Positions 8,650-19,214 of a DNA stretch of 64,000 nt are shown in pieces. This DNA is from Cryobacterium frigoriphilum (GTDB lineage Bacteria; Actinomycetota; Actinomycetes; Actinomycetales; Microbacteriaceae): NCBI RefSeq assembly GCF_004403305.1, contig NZ_SOHE01000056.1, positions 55,404-119,403 of the forward strand, in the 5' to 3' direction. Made by a program: the position numbers and the translations under genes. The notes under the pieces are model-generated. The model did no database searches. It saw nothing but the letters and a program-made list of their open reading frames with translations, and was not told the origin of the DNA. How positions within the stretch are numbered: position 1 is the first letter of the stretch; each line of letters starts with the position of its first letter.

Positions 8650-9855
8650 ATGACCGAGGCATCCGTCACCCCCACCGACAACAGCGGCAGCGCCGCCGTG
8701 TCACCGCTGCTGCAACTCGACGGCGCCGTGCAGGCGCAGGGCGCCGACGCCGGCGTCGCCGCGCACTACGGCAACCCCATGATCGAACAGCGCTCGCTGC
8801 TCGCCGGCACGGCCATCGTCGACCTCTCGCAGCGCGGCGTCTTGAGCGTGTCCGGGCCCGATCGCCTGACCTGGCTGAACTCCATCGCGAGCCAGGAGGT
8901 GCGCACCCTCGCGCCCGGCGTCGCGACCGAGATGCTGCTGCTCGACCCGTCGGGGCACCTCGAATACGCCATGCGGGTCGTCGATGACGGAGTTGAAACG
9001 TGGCTTCTCGTCGAAGCCGCCGAGCTGCCGGGCCTGCACGCCTGGCTTGACCGCATGCGTTTCATGCTGCGGGTGCAGGTCGTCGACCACACGCTCGCCT
9101 ACGCCACGATCGGCACCATGGCGAGCGCGCCCGTCGCGGTGGGACTCACGCCGGCCGCCCCCAACGGCGTTCCGCTCGTGTGGACCGACCCGTGGATCGG
9201 CGTCACTCCCGGCGGCTACCAGTATGCCGAAGCGGCGACCCATCCAGGGGCGAGCTGGCACTACACCGAGCTGCTCGTGCCGCGCGCCACGCTCGGGGCG
9301 CTGCGCGACAACCTCGCGGCGGGCAACCTCGCCCACGAAGCCCCTGTCGTGCCCGCCGGTCTGCTGGCCCTCGAGGCTCTGCGCATCGCCGCGTGGCGCC
9401 CCCGACGAGCGATGGAGGTCGACGACAAGACCCTCCCGCACGAGCTGGACTGGCTGCGCACCGCGGTGCACCTGAGCAAGGGCTGCTACCGCGGGCAGGA
9501 GACCGTCGCGAAGGTGCATAACCTGGGGCATCCGCCGCGCCGACTCGTCATGCTGCACCTCGACGGCTCCGAGGGGGTGCTGCCCGTGCACGGCGACCCG
9601 GTACAGGCCGACAAATTGCGGCCGGAGGGTGAGGCCGAGCGGGTCGTGGTCGGGCAGATCACCTCGAGCGCGATCCACTACGAGCTCGGCCCGATCGCCC
9701 TCGCCGTCATCAAGCGCACGGTGCCGGCGACGAGCACGCTCTACGTCACGTCGCAGGGCGTGTCGATTTCGGCCGGCCAGGAGGTCATCGTGCCGCAGTC
9801 CGCGGGCAGTGTCGCCGACATCCCGCGCCTGCCTCGCCTCGGCCTGCGCCGTTAG
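8650..9855 (+). CDS. ygfZ: YgfZ/GcvT-like folate-binding Fe-S maintenance protein
   Basis: 401-aa protein related to the T-protein of glycine cleavage. The diagnostic YgfZ motif [20 protein letters not shown] is present with Cys279. YgfZ proteins bind tetrahydrofolate and help maintain iron-sulfur enzymes, including the tRNA thiolation enzyme MiaB (family knowledge). The N-terminal 25 residues are variable. The stop codon lies inside the first copy of an 18-bp tandem repeat that continues towards gpmA. A small hairpin region (8565-8610) separates it from the nitrobindin-like gene. Confidence 0.9.
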   Translation: MTEASVTPTDNSGSAAVSPLLQLDGAVQAQGADAGVAAHYGNPMIEQRSLLAGTAIVDLSQRGVLSVSGPDRLTWLNSIASQEVRTLAPGVATEMLLLDPSGHLEYAMRVVDDGVETWLLVEAAELPGLHAWLDRMRFMLRVQVVDHTLAYATIGTMASAPVAVGLTPAAPNGVPLVWTDPWIGVTPGGYQYAEAATHPGASWHYTELLVPRATLGALRDNLAAGNLAHEAPVVPAGLLALEALRIAAWRPRRAMEVDDKTLPHELDWLRTAVHLSKGCYRGQETVAKVHNLGHPPRRLVMLHLDGSEGVLPVHGDPVQADKLRPEGEAERVVVGQITSSAIHYELGPIALAVIKRTVPATSTLYVTSQGVSISAGQEVIVPQSAGSVADIPRLPRLGLRR

Positions 9856-9901
9856 AGAGCGCCGGGCCGTTAGAGAGCGCCGGGCCGTTAGAGGGCGCCG
9901 C
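9849..9901 (+). repeat. 18-bp tandem repeat spanning the ygfZ stop codon
   Basis: Three head-to-tail copies of CCGTTAGAGAGCGCCGGG (the third degenerate) run from the last ygfZ codons to the gpmA leader. Each copy contains an in-frame TAG, so the gene end is protected whatever the copy number. Confidence 0.8.
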
Positions 9902-9914
9902 TAGAGTGGGGAGC

Positions 9915-10667
9915 ATGGCTGCTCCCTACACACTCATCCTTCTTCGTCACGGACAAAGCACTTGGAATCAGGAGAACCTGTTCACCGGCTGGGTGGACGT
10001 TCGCCTGAGCGAACAGGGGGTCACCGAAGCCAAGCGCGCCGGTGTTCTGCTGAAGGACGCGGGCCTGCTGCCCGACGTTCTGCACACCAGTGTGCTGTCG
10101 CGTGCGATTCAGACCGCGAACCTCGCCCTCGAAAGCGCCGACCGCATGTGGATCGACGTGAAGCGTTCCTGGCGCCTCAACGAGCGTCACTACGGCGGCC
10201 TGCAGGGCCTCGACAAGGCCGCCACCCAGGCCAAGTTCGGCCAGGAGCAGTTCATGCTCTGGCGCCGCTCGTACGACACCCCGCCGCCCGTTCTGGCCGA
10301 CGACTCCGAGTTCTCGCAGGTCGCCGACCCCCGCTACGCCGGCCTCGGCGACGCCGTGCCCCGCACCGAATGCCTCAAAGACGTCGTCGAGCGGATGCTG
10401 CCGTACTGGCACGCGGACATCACCGACGACCTCCGCGCCGGTAAGACCGTTTTGGTGACCGCGCACGGCAACTCGCTGCGCGCGCTCGTGAAGCACCTCG
10501 ATGGCATCTCCGATGACGCCATCGCGGGCCTCAACATCCCCACCGGTATCCCGCTGGTCTACAAGCTCGGTGACGACTTCATGCCGCTCGCACCGGGGGA
10601 GTACCTCGACCCCGAGGCCGCCGCCGCCGGCGCTGCCGCCGTCGCGGCCCAGGGCGCCAGCAAGTAG
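9915..10667 (+). CDS. gpmA: 2,3-bisphosphoglycerate-dependent phosphoglycerate mutase
   Basis: 250-aa glycolytic/gluconeogenic enzyme interconverting 3- and 2-phosphoglycerate. The catalytic block [20 protein letters not shown] with the phospho-His (His12) opens the protein. [14 protein letters not shown] and [14 protein letters not shown] supply further active-site residues. ATG 9915 was chosen over the GTG three codons upstream because similarity starts there. In mycobacteria gpm1 sits just before senX3-regX3, as here with phoU in between. A strong bidirectional hairpin terminator follows. Confidence 0.96.
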   Translation: MAAPYTLILLRHGQSTWNQENLFTGWVDVRLSEQGVTEAKRAGVLLKDAGLLPDVLHTSVLSRAIQTANLALESADRMWIDVKRSWRLNERHYGGLQGLDKAATQAKFGQEQFMLWRRSYDTPPPVLADDSEFSQVADPRYAGLGDAVPRTECLKDVVERMLPYWHADITDDLRAGKTVLVTAHGNSLRALVKHLDGISDDAIAGLNIPTGIPLVYKLGDDFMPLAPGEYLDPEAAAAGAAAVAAQGASK

Positions 10668-10681
10668 TATCCCGCCGCACA

Positions 10682-10718
10682 CAAAAATCCCCGTTCTCGA
10701 CGAGAACGGGGATTTTGT
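10682..10718. terminator. Bidirectional intrinsic terminator between gpmA and phoU
   Basis: A perfect 16-bp inverted repeat (left arm AAAATCCCCGTTCTCG, 1-nt centre) with A/T runs at both outer ends. Transcripts from either side end in a U-tract. It serves convergent gpmA (plus) and phoU (minus). Confidence 0.92.
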
Positions 10719-10732
10719 CGTGCGGGGCGAAA

Positions 10733-11401
10733 CTAGTGCGTGTGAGCTTCGACTTCTTCTTGCTTCCATTCACCGGTGTACAGGTACTGCACCTTTTTGG
10801 CGATCGAGACGGCGTGGTCGGCGAAGCGCTCGTGGTAGCGGCTGGCGAGCGTGGCGTCGACGGTGTCGCTCGCCTCGCCCTTCCAGGTTGCGCCGAGCAC
10901 GGCATCGAACACGCTCAGGTGCAGGGCGTCGACCTTGTCGTCCTCGTTGCGGATGATGTCGGCGAGCTTCACGTCCTGGGTCGAGAGCATCTCGGTCAGC
11001 ATCGTCGCGATGACGACGTCGAGTGCGCCCATCTCGGCGAAGGTGCCGCGCAGGTTCTTCGGAATCACCTTGTCGGGAAAACGGTACCGAGCAAGCTGGG
11101 CGATGTGTGTGCTGAGGTCGCCCATCCGCTCGAGGGAGGCGCTGATACGCAGCGCGCTGACGACGATGCGCAGGTCGCGGGCGACCGGCTGCTGGCGGGC
11201 GAGGATGGTGATGGCGAGTTCGTCGAGCTCGATCGACAGCTTGTCGATCTGCTCGTCTGCCGTGATGGCCTCTTCGGCGAGGGCGACATCGGACTCGTTG
11301 AACGCCCGGGTGGCCTTCTCGATCGAGACGGTGACGAGAGCCGAGATCTCGGCGAGACGACGCTGAACCTCCGCCAGCTCCTGCTGAAATACTTCACGCA
11401 T
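10733..11401 (-). CDS. phoU: Phosphate-signalling protein PhoU
   Basis: 222-aa all-helical protein with two PhoU repeats: the first contains VTVSIEKATRAFNESD and DEQIDKLSIELDELAI, and the second RMGDLSTHIAQLARY with its metal-binding acidic side chains. PhoU passes the state of the Pst transporter to the SenX3/PhoR kinase and restrains phosphate uptake. It is transcribed divergently from senX3; their shared 222-bp gap contains PHO-box-like repeats. The C-terminal tail (EEVEAHTH) is acidic/His-rich. Confidence 0.95.
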   Translation of the reverse strand: MREVFQQELAEVQRRLAEISALVTVSIEKATRAFNESDVALAEEAITADEQIDKLSIELDELAITILARQQPVARDLRIVVSALRISASLERMGDLSTHIAQLARYRFPDKVIPKNLRGTFAEMGALDVVIATMLTEMLSTQDVKLADIIRNEDDKVDALHLSVFDAVLGATWKGEASDTVDATLASRYHERFADHAVSIAKKVQYLYTGEWKQEEVEAHTH

Positions 11402-11520
11402 GGGTGTAATCCTTCCTGTGCGCGCACGACGTGCGAGCCTGTGAGACCCGCGGGCCCGAACGAGTCGGCGAGATCACATCCTGCCGACTAAAGCTTCTTA
11501 CCGGCCAATTCTGCCGACTG

Positions 11521-11553
11521 GAAGTTAACAGTTGGTGCCGGGAATCTGAACAG
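11521..11553 (-). promoter_or_regulatory. Probable PHO box in the phoU/senX3 intergenic region
   Basis: Read on the minus strand, GTTCAG and GTTAAC are spaced exactly 22 bp apart (two 11-bp PHO-box periods) with a degenerate middle unit. An equivalent bidirectional phoU/phoRP PHO box is known in Streptomyces. The match is weaker than the one at pstS. Confidence 0.45.
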
Positions 11554-11623
11554 TATCAACCGTAGTGTGCCCCAGCAGCAGGTGCTGCAGTAAGTCCCAC
11601 GGAAAGATCAGTAATCTGGACTA

Positions 11624-12778
11624 ATGGAATCGACGTGGCTGGTGCTGCTGCTATTGGCACTCGGACTGATCGTCGGCGCCGGGTTCGTCACGCTGCTGCA
11701 CATGGCCGAACGCCAGGGCCGTCGCGCGGTCAACGTCGTGCGACCGATCGTGCCCGACGGCATCGATCAGGTGCTCGACGCCCTCGAGAGCGCCGGTATG
11801 GTGCTCGACCCGTCGAACAACGTCATCAAGACCTCACCGGGCGCCCTCACGATGGGGCTCGTGGTCAACCAGCAGCTGGTGCACCCCCAACTGACCGAAC
11901 TCGTCGGCCGCGTGCGGCGCACCGGCGAGACCCTGTCGGAGGACATCGTGCTGTCTCGAGGGCCATTCGGCGACGGCAGCATGCGGTTTCGCGTGCGCGT
12001 CGCTCGGCTCGGCACCCGATTCGTGCTGCTGCTGGCCGAGGACCGCACCGAGTCTTTCCGCCTCGATGAGGTGCGCCGTGACTTCGTCGCCAACATCAGT
12101 CACGAACTCAAGACCCCGATCGCGGCCGTCGGCCTGCTCGCTGAGGCGCTCAGCCACGCGGCGGATGAACCGGTGCAGGTTCGCCGCTTCGCCACCCGGT
12201 TGACGACGGAGTCCGCCCGGCTCGGCCGCCTGACGCAGGAGATCATCGAGCTGTCCCGGCTGCAGGCGCAGGATGTGCTCGCCGAACCCGAGTATCTCTC
12301 GATCGATGACATCGTGACGGCCGCTGTCGACCAGAACCGGGTCGTCGCGGAGATGGAACAGATCACCATCGTGATCGGCAAGAAGTCCAAGGCGCAGGTC
12401 TACGGCGATGAGCAGCTGCTCATCGTGGCGATCCACAACCTCGTGGCCAATGCCGTGCACTATTCCGGCGAAGGGTCCCGCGTCGGCGTGGGCGTGCGCC
12501 GCAACCAGGGCATCGTCGAGATCACCGTCACCGACCAGGGCGTCGGCATTCCCGAGGCCGACCTCGACCGCGTGTTCGAGCGCTTCTTTCGGGTCGACTC
12601 GTCGCGGTCTCGGCACACCGGCGGCACCGGCCTTGGCCTGTCGATCGTCAAGCACGTCGTGCAGAACCACGGCGGCGACATTCGCGTCTGGTCGCAGTCC
12701 GGCAGCGGCTCCACCTTTACCATCCGCCTCCCAGAGGCCACCCCACCCGCTCCGGCGGCGACAGGAGAAACCCCGTGA
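11624..12778 (+). CDS. senX3: Phosphate-responsive sensor histidine kinase (SenX3/PhoR type)
   Basis: 384-aa membrane kinase. One N-terminal membrane segment (residues 3-25) is followed by a PAS-like linker, a dimerisation domain with phospho-acceptor His160 (FVANISHELKTPIAAVG), and an ATPase domain. The N box (AIHNLVANAVHYS), G1 (TDQGVGIPEADL) and G2 (HTGGTGLGLSIVKHV) are all present. Homologous to mycobacterial SenX3, which senses phosphate limitation through PhoU/Pst. The stop overlaps the regX3 start by 4 bp, so the pair is translationally coupled. Confidence 0.94.
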   Translation: MESTWLVLLLLALGLIVGAGFVTLLHMAERQGRRAVNVVRPIVPDGIDQVLDALESAGMVLDPSNNVIKTSPGALTMGLVVNQQLVHPQLTELVGRVRRTGETLSEDIVLSRGPFGDGSMRFRVRVARLGTRFVLLLAEDRTESFRLDEVRRDFVANISHELKTPIAAVGLLAEALSHAADEPVQVRRFATRLTTESARLGRLTQEIIELSRLQAQDVLAEPEYLSIDDIVTAAVDQNRVVAEMEQITIVIGKKSKAQVYGDEQLLIVAIHNLVANAVHYSGEGSRVGVGVRRNQGIVEITVTDQGVGIPEADLDRVFERFFRVDSSRSRHTGGTGLGLSIVKHVVQNHGGDIRVWSQSGSGSTFTIRLPEATPPAPAATGETP

Positions 12779-13455
12779 CACGCATCCTTTTGGTCGAAGA
12801 CGAGAGTGCGCTCAGCGAACCGCTGAGCTTTCTGCTCGAACGTGAGGGGTACGAGATCACCGTGGCCGAAGACGGTCCGAGCGCGATCGCGGAGTTCGAC
12901 CGGGCCGGCACCGACCTCGTGCTGCTCGACCTGATGCTCCCGGGCATCCCGGGCACCGAAGTGTGCCGGGAGATTCGCGGCCGGTCAACCGTGCCGATCA
13001 TCATGCTGACGGCCAAGGACTCCGAGGTCGATATCGTCGTGGGCCTCGAGCTCGGCGCCGACGACTACGTCACCAAGCCGTACTCCACGCGTGAGCTGCT
13101 CGCGCGCATCCGTGCGGTGCTGCGGCGACGCCTCGATCAGGGCAGCGACGACGAGAACGTGCTGAGCGCCGGCACCGTGCGCATGGATATCGAACGGCAC
13201 ACGGTCGCCGTGTCGGGCGAGCTCGTCAATATGCCGCTCAAGGAATTCGAACTGCTCGAGTTTCTGCTTCGCAATGCCGGTCGGGTGCTGACCCGCGGTC
13301 AGCTCATCGACCGGGTCTGGGGCACGGACTACTTCGGCGACACCAAGACGCTCGACGTGCACATCAAGCGCATCCGCTCGCGCATCGAGGCCACCCCGTC
13401 AGACCCCGCGATGCTCGTCACCGTGCGCGGCCTCGGCTACCGCTTCGAGGCCTGA
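12775..13455 (+). CDS. regX3: Phosphate-starvation response regulator (RegX3/PhoP type)
   Basis: 226-aa OmpR-family regulator: receiver domain with acidic pair Glu8-Asp9, phospho-acceptor Asp52 (LVLLDLMLPGIPG) and Lys in MLTAKD, then a winged-helix domain (NAGRVLTRGQLIDRVWGTDY, LDVHIKRIRSRIE). GTG start in a GTGA overlap with the kinase. Expected to bind PHO boxes such as that upstream of pstS and to drive the pst genes (inference from family and from the repeats seen here). Confidence 0.94.
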   Translation: MTRILLVEDESALSEPLSFLLEREGYEITVAEDGPSAIAEFDRAGTDLVLLDLMLPGIPGTEVCREIRGRSTVPIIMLTAKDSEVDIVVGLELGADDYVTKPYSTRELLARIRAVLRRRLDQGSDDENVLSAGTVRMDIERHTVAVSGELVNMPLKEFELLEFLLRNAGRVLTRGQLIDRVWGTDYFGDTKTLDVHIKRIRSRIEATPSDPAMLVTVRGLGYRFEA

Positions 13456-13490
13456 CCCGCCCGGGGAGCCCGCGCCTGTATGACTCGGCG

Positions 13491-13640
13491 CGCGGTCCCA
13501 CGAGTGGGCGCATAACGCCCCTTGGCGCGCAACGCGGTCCCGTGAGTGGGCGCATAACGCCCCTTGGAGCGCGACCAAGGGGCTATTCAGGCCCACTCGT
13601 GAGACGCATGGGGTTATTTGGGCCCACTCGTGCGCGCCCG
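13491..13640. repeat. Four-copy inverted-repeat cluster after regX3
   Basis: A module of about 27-35 bp (CACGAGTGGGC, about 9 variable bases, then CCCCTTGG) occurs four times: twice forward (13491-13525, 13533-13567) and twice inverted (13575-13601, about 13606-13634). The cluster can fold into long alternative hairpins. It lies between convergent regX3 and a lipoprotein gene. No coding potential is apparent; it resembles a REP/BIME-type element. Confidence 0.75.
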
Positions 13641-13744
13641 TGCCGGTGCGCTCGGGCAGCGGATGCCGCGGGTCGACCCCGCAGGCGAGGTGGGCTCGCC
13701 GGCGAGGCAGGCTAGCCGGCGAGGCGGCCTCGCCGGGGCGCGGG

Positions 13745-14332
13745 CTACGGAGCGGTCGTGGCGGTCGGCGTCGGCGTAGCAGCGGGCGTCGCGGTCGTGG
13801 CGGGCGTCGCCTTCGGTTCAACGGGCACGAGCGTCGAGTACTCGGTGAGGCTGCCGTCGAGCACCGGCAGCAGCAGTTCGACGCCGGTCTCATCGCCGTA
13901 CTGCATGAACACGGGGAAGAGCGCACCGGGCTGAGAGTCGATGTTTTCGAGCACGATTTCGGGCTCATCAGTCGAGCCGAGAGTCACGGTGGTCAGGGCG
14001 GCGATGGTCTCGCGAGCGGTGACCTTCTCGCCATCCGCTTCGTACTGCACGTTCAGCTGGATGGCCTTGTCGCTGAGGTTGACGACCGAGAGCAGCAGGT
14101 TGGCGGTTTCTCCATCGTCGGAGAGCAGAAGCGCGTTGCGTAGCTCGAGTTCGCCGACGGTTCCGCTGATTCCGTCGCTCGCGTCGTAGGCAATCGACGT
14201 GGCCTGGGTGGCGGTGAAGCCGCACCCGGCGGTGCCGAGGGCAACGCCCGCCATGAGAACAACGGATGCCGCGATTCGCGTCTTCACGGATCGAGTCAAC
14301 ACGGATCGAGTCAACACAGCTCGAGTCAACAC
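13745..14332 (-). CDS. Putative lipoprotein of unknown function
   Basis: About 195 aa from the GTG at 14332, which has an ideal GGAGGT ribosome site 6 nt upstream. The first 20 residues are a repeat (VLTRA-VLTRS-VLTRS-VKTRI) leading into a signal-peptide core (AASVVLMAGVALGTAGC) with lipobox TAGC. The mature part is a single beta-rich domain (GELELRNALLLSDDGETANL ... LLLSVVNLSDKAIQLNVQYE) followed by a Pro/Thr/Ala tail (TPAATPTPTATTAP). It resembles actinobacterial copper-chaperone-like or DNA-modification-locus lipoproteins in overall layout only. It is divergent from carD. Confidence 0.75.
   Translation of the reverse strand: MLTRAVLTRSVLTRSVKTRIAASVVLMAGVALGTAGCGFTATQATSIAYDASDGISGTVGELELRNALLLSDDGETANLLLSVVNLSDKAIQLNVQYEADGEKVTARETIAALTTVTLGSTDEPEIVLENIDSQPGALFPVFMQYGDETGVELLLPVLDGSLTEYSTLVPVEPKATPATTATPAATPTPTATTAP
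14284..14332 (-). repeat. 15-bp tandem repeat of start codons in a lipoprotein gene
   Basis: On the coding strand GTGTTGACTCGATCC-type units occur three times in a row, followed by GTGAAGACGCG. Every unit begins with an in-frame GTG, so four candidate starts are spaced 5 codons apart behind one GGAGGT site. Confidence 0.85.
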
Positions 14333-14522
14333 AGAGAGACCTCCACAACCGTGCGGCGTTCGACCGGGGTGGCGAGGGCGCGACAGAATTTGATTTAACT
14401 GTAGCCTAGCGGCGCACGGCAGCTCGGAGCCAACCGCCGACACGGCCGGCACGGATGGTGGAGAGCGCACCTTACCATCTCCGGATGTGGTATCCTAGAC
14501 GTCGCTGAAGGGATATCCATAC

Positions 14523-15005
14523 ATGCTGTTTGAGGTTGGCGAAACTGTCGTATATCCCCATCACGGAGCTGCGACCATCACCGAGGTGAAAACCCGCATC
14601 ATCAAGGGTGAAGAGAAGTTGTACCTGAAGCTCAATGTCACTCAGGGCGACCTCACCATTGAAGTGCCGGCCGAGAACGTCGACCTCGTCGGTGTGCGTG
14701 ATGTCATCGGCCAGGACGGCCTCGACAAGGTCTTCGAAGTGCTGCGGGCCCCCTTCACCGAGGAGCCCACGAACTGGTCCCGCCGGTACAAGGCCAACCT
14801 CGAAAAGCTCGCTTCCGGCGACGTGATCAAGGTGTCCGAAGTCGTGCGTGACCTCTGGCGCCGCGACCAAGACCGCGGCCTCTCCGCCGGCGAGAAGCGC
14901 ATGCTCGCCAAGGCCCGCCAGATTCTGATCAGTGAGTTGGCTCTCGCCGAGAAGACCGACGAAGAGAAGGCCTCAACCGTTCTCGACGAGGTTCTCGCGT
15001 CCTGA
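14523..15005 (+). CDS. carD: CarD family RNA-polymerase-binding regulator
   Basis: 160-aa essential actinobacterial transcription factor that binds the RNAP beta subunit and stabilises the open promoter complex. The N-terminal Tudor-like RNAP-interaction domain is evident ([20 protein letters not shown]). The C-terminal helical DNA-contact region includes [18 protein letters not shown] and the conserved [15 protein letters not shown] with its Trp. The ribosome site is AAGGGAT, 9 nt before ATG. The carD-ispD-ispF-cysS-rlmB order is the same as in M. tuberculosis. An intrinsic terminator separates it from ispDF, allowing separate expression. Confidence 0.97.
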   Translation: MLFEVGETVVYPHHGAATITEVKTRIIKGEEKLYLKLNVTQGDLTIEVPAENVDLVGVRDVIGQDGLDKVFEVLRAPFTEEPTNWSRRYKANLEKLASGDVIKVSEVVRDLWRRDQDRGLSAGEKRMLAKARQILISELALAEKTDEEKASTVLDEVLAS

Positions 15006-15029
15006 CCCGTTTCGTTCCCGTTTTCGCTG

Positions 15030-15058
15030 AAGGCGGCGCCGGAAGGTGCCGCCTTTTG
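15030..15058 (+). terminator. Intrinsic terminator after carD
   Basis: GC-rich stem (AAGGCGGCGCC against GGTGCCGCCTT, one G-U pair) with a GGAA-like loop and a TTTT run, 25 bp past the carD stop. Confidence 0.85.
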
Positions 15059-15130
15059 CATGCCCAGCCCGTTCTTCCGCCCAGCTCGCCCCGCCCCAGC
15101 CCGGTCACTCCAACCAGATAGCCTCCCGCC

Positions 15131-16434
15131 ATGACTGATTCATCCGCTCCGCTCGTCGCGGTCATTGTGGTCGCCGCCGGCAGCGGAACCCGGCTCGCGC
15201 TGGGCCAGCCGAAGGCATTCGTGCCGCTGCAGGGCCGCCCGATGCTGACCCACGCGCTGCAGGGCGTCGCCGGCATGCGTGAAAGCGCGCAGATCATCGT
15301 CGTCGTGCCCGAAGACCGCGTGGCGCAGGCCCGGCTGATCGCCGCTCAGGTCAGCGCCGAGTGCGCAGCGGATGCCCCAGCCCGAGCTTCCGCACCGGCC
15401 ATCGAGATCGTCGTGGGCGGCAGCAGCCGTCAGGAGTCCGTGCAGCGTGGACTGGCCCGACTGCACCCGAGCGTCGAAATCGTGCTCGTGCACGATGCCG
15501 CCCGGGCGCTCACACCCGCGGCGCTGGCCGACGCCGTCGTCGACGCGGTGCGCACGACCGGCCACGGAATCATTCCGGGCCTCGCCGTGAGCGACACCAT
15601 CAAGCGCGTTGCTGTCGCTGTCGCTGTCGCCGATGCCGTTCCGGGGGCGCGCCTCGGCACGGTGCTCGGCACCGTCGACCGCTCCGAACTCGCTGCCGTG
15701 CAGACACCGCAGGGGTTTCCGCGTCACGTGCTGACCGCCGCCGTCGCCGCGGCATCGCCCGAGATGACGGATGACGCGGCCATCGTCGCCGCCGCCGGCC
15801 ACCCTGTGCGCGTCATCGACGGGCATCCGCTCGCCTTCAAAATCACGACCAGAGCCGACCTCAACCGCGCCGAACACCTGCTGGCCGCCGCTGGCGAACC
15901 GGCACCGGCCGCCGACACCACCCCACGCATCGGCACCGGCCTCGACGTGCACGCCTTCGACGATGCCTCACCGCTCTGGCTCGCCGGCCTGCACTGGCCG
16001 GGGGAGCGCGGCCTCTCCGGCCACAGCGACGGCGACGCGGCCGTGCACGCGATCTGCGACGCGCTGCTCGCCGCCGCCGGCCTCGGCGATATCGGCAGCA
16101 TCTTCGGAACCGCCGACCCCCGCCTCGTCGACGCGCACGGCGACGTTTTCCTCACCGAAACCCTCGCCCTGGTGCACGCGGCCGGCTTTCGCGTCGGCAA
16201 CGTGTCGGTGCAGATCATCGGCAACCGACCCAAGCTCAGCCCCCGCCGGGCCGAAGCACAGAACCTGCTGAGCGGCCTCCTCAAAGCCCCCGTCACCGTG
16301 TCGGCGACGACGACGGATGCCCTCGGCTTCACCGGGCGCGGTGAGGGCATCGCCGCCCTCGCGAGCGCGGTGCTCGTGCCGCGCGGCCCCGCGCTCTCCG
16401 TGCCCCGCGCGGCCGACGACCTAAACTTGGGCCT

Positions 16435-16438
<4 letters not shown>
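15131..16438 (+). CDS. ispDF: Bifunctional IspD/IspF enzyme of the MEP isoprenoid pathway
   Basis: 435-aa fusion. Residues 1-250 are IspD (CTP-dependent cytidylylation of 2-C-methyl-D-erythritol 4-phosphate), with the glycine-rich nucleotide loop [18 protein letters not shown]. From Arg266 the protein is IspF (cyclisation to MEcPP), with the metal ligands DVH in TGLDVHAF and the His in GHSDGD. Fusion is known in alpha-proteobacteria and some Microbacteriaceae. The two enzymes catalyse non-consecutive steps, IspE lying between. An unusual [10 protein letters not shown] stretch (about residues 158-167) in IspD comes from a 6-bp repeat. The stop overlaps the cysS start. Confidence 0.95.
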
Positions 16439-17903
<1,465 letters not shown>

Positions 17904-17904
<1 letters not shown>

Positions 17905-19088
17905 TGAAGAACACAGACCGCAAGGCACGCACCGGGTCCGTGCGCAAGGGCAGCCGCGGCGGCCAGGTCGGCTCCGGCGGCCAGGGACGCCAGGCTCTCG
18001 AAGGCCACAAGCCCACGCCGAAGGCGGAGGACCGCCCCTACCACCCGGCCGGCAAGCGGAAGGCCGCCGCCGAACGCTTCACCGCGGCCGGCGGCACCCG
18101 CTCCGGCGGCGGCGCGGGCGGCGGCTCGTACGGCAACTCCGAGGGTTCAGGCGACGGCGGCAGCCGCGGCGCCGCACCGTCCAGAGGCTACAAGGGCAAC
18201 GCGTCTCGCGGCGGCACCCGCGGCGCCAGCCAGGGTGCCCAGCGCGGCACCGGCAACACCGGTGGCGGCGGCGCATCCACTCGTCGCGCCAAGCAGATCG
18301 ACGAGCACGAAATCGTCACCGGCCGCAACTCGGTCGTCGAGGCGCTGCGTGCCAAGATCCCCGCGAACACCCTCTACATCGCCGCCCGCATCGAAATGGA
18401 TGAGCGTGTCAAAGAGGTGCTGCTCATGGCGACCAGCCGCAACATCCCGATTCTCGAGGTCATGCGCCCCGAGCTCGACCGCCTCGCCGGTCGCGACGCC
18501 GTGCACCAGGGCCTCGCGCTCAAGGTTCCGGCCTACGAGTACGCGCACCCGATGGAGCTGCTCGAACTGACCATCAGCCGCGGCCACAAGCCGCTGTTCG
18601 TGGCCCTCGACGGCATCACCGACCCGCGCAACCTGGGCGCCATCATCCGCTCGACCGCGGCCTTCGGCGGCCACGGCATCATCGTTCCGCAGCGCCGCTC
18701 CGTCGGCGTGACGGCGTCGGCGTGGAAGACCTCGGCCGGCGCCGCGGCCCGCACCCCCGTCGCGATGGCGAGCAACCTGACCCAGACGCTCAAATCGCTC
18801 AAGGAGCAGGGCGTGTTCGTGCTCGGCCTCGACGGCGGCGGCGACGTGCAGCTTCCCGAGCTCGGTCAGGGCTTCGCCGAGCGCCCCATCGTGATCGTCG
18901 TCGGCAGCGAGGGCAAGGGCCTGTCGCGCCTCGTGACCGAGACCTGCGACGCGATCGTCTCCATTCCGATCAGTGCCTCGACCGAGTCGCTCAACGCCGG
19001 AATAGCCGTTGGCGTCACGCTCTACGAGGTGTCCCGACTGCGCGCGCAGATCAAGGCCGCGAAGGATGCCGCCAAACTCGCCAAGTAG
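17904..19088 (+). CDS. rlmB: 23S rRNA Gm2251 2'-O-methyltransferase RlmB (SpoU family)
   Basis: 394 aa. The first 125 residues are a basic, Gly/Ser/Arg-rich disordered extension. The substrate-binding domain follows (IVTGRNSVVEALRAKIPANT), then the SpoU catalytic domain with motif 1 (LDGITDPRNLGAIIRSTAAF) and the knotted SAM site (VVGSEGKGLSRL ... IPISASTESLNAGIAVG). The start codon overlaps the cysS stop (TAATG). Long low-complexity N-termini are common in actinobacterial RlmB. It is last in the carD region, followed by a 6-bp tandem repeat and a strong hairpin. Confidence 0.94.
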
Positions 19089-19125
19089 CACCAGCACCAG
19101 CACCAGCACCAGCACGAGCACCACT
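19088..19125 (+). repeat. CACCAG hexanucleotide repeat after rlmB
   Basis: About six head-to-tail CACCAG units begin right at the rlmB stop codon and end at the terminator hairpin. They read as non-coding in all plausible genes. Confidence 0.8.
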
Positions 19126-19152
19126 GGCCGGCCGGGTCTGTCCCGGCCGGCC
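19126..19152 (+). terminator. GC-only hairpin terminator after rlmB
   Basis: Perfect 11-bp stem (GGCCGGCCGGG / CCCGGCCGGCC) with loop TCTGT and no U-tract, the I-shaped terminator style common in actinobacteria. Confidence 0.75.
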
Positions 19153-19214
19153 GTGAGCCGATCAGGCCTGTGTCCCCGTGGGACGCATCCGTGTACCGAC
19201 GTCAGGATCTACCC

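Noticed and set aside
13399..13968. Minus-strand frame across the 13.5-kb repeats
   Set aside because: Its apparent protein repeats (GALCAHS) are just the DNA repeat read through; no start signal.
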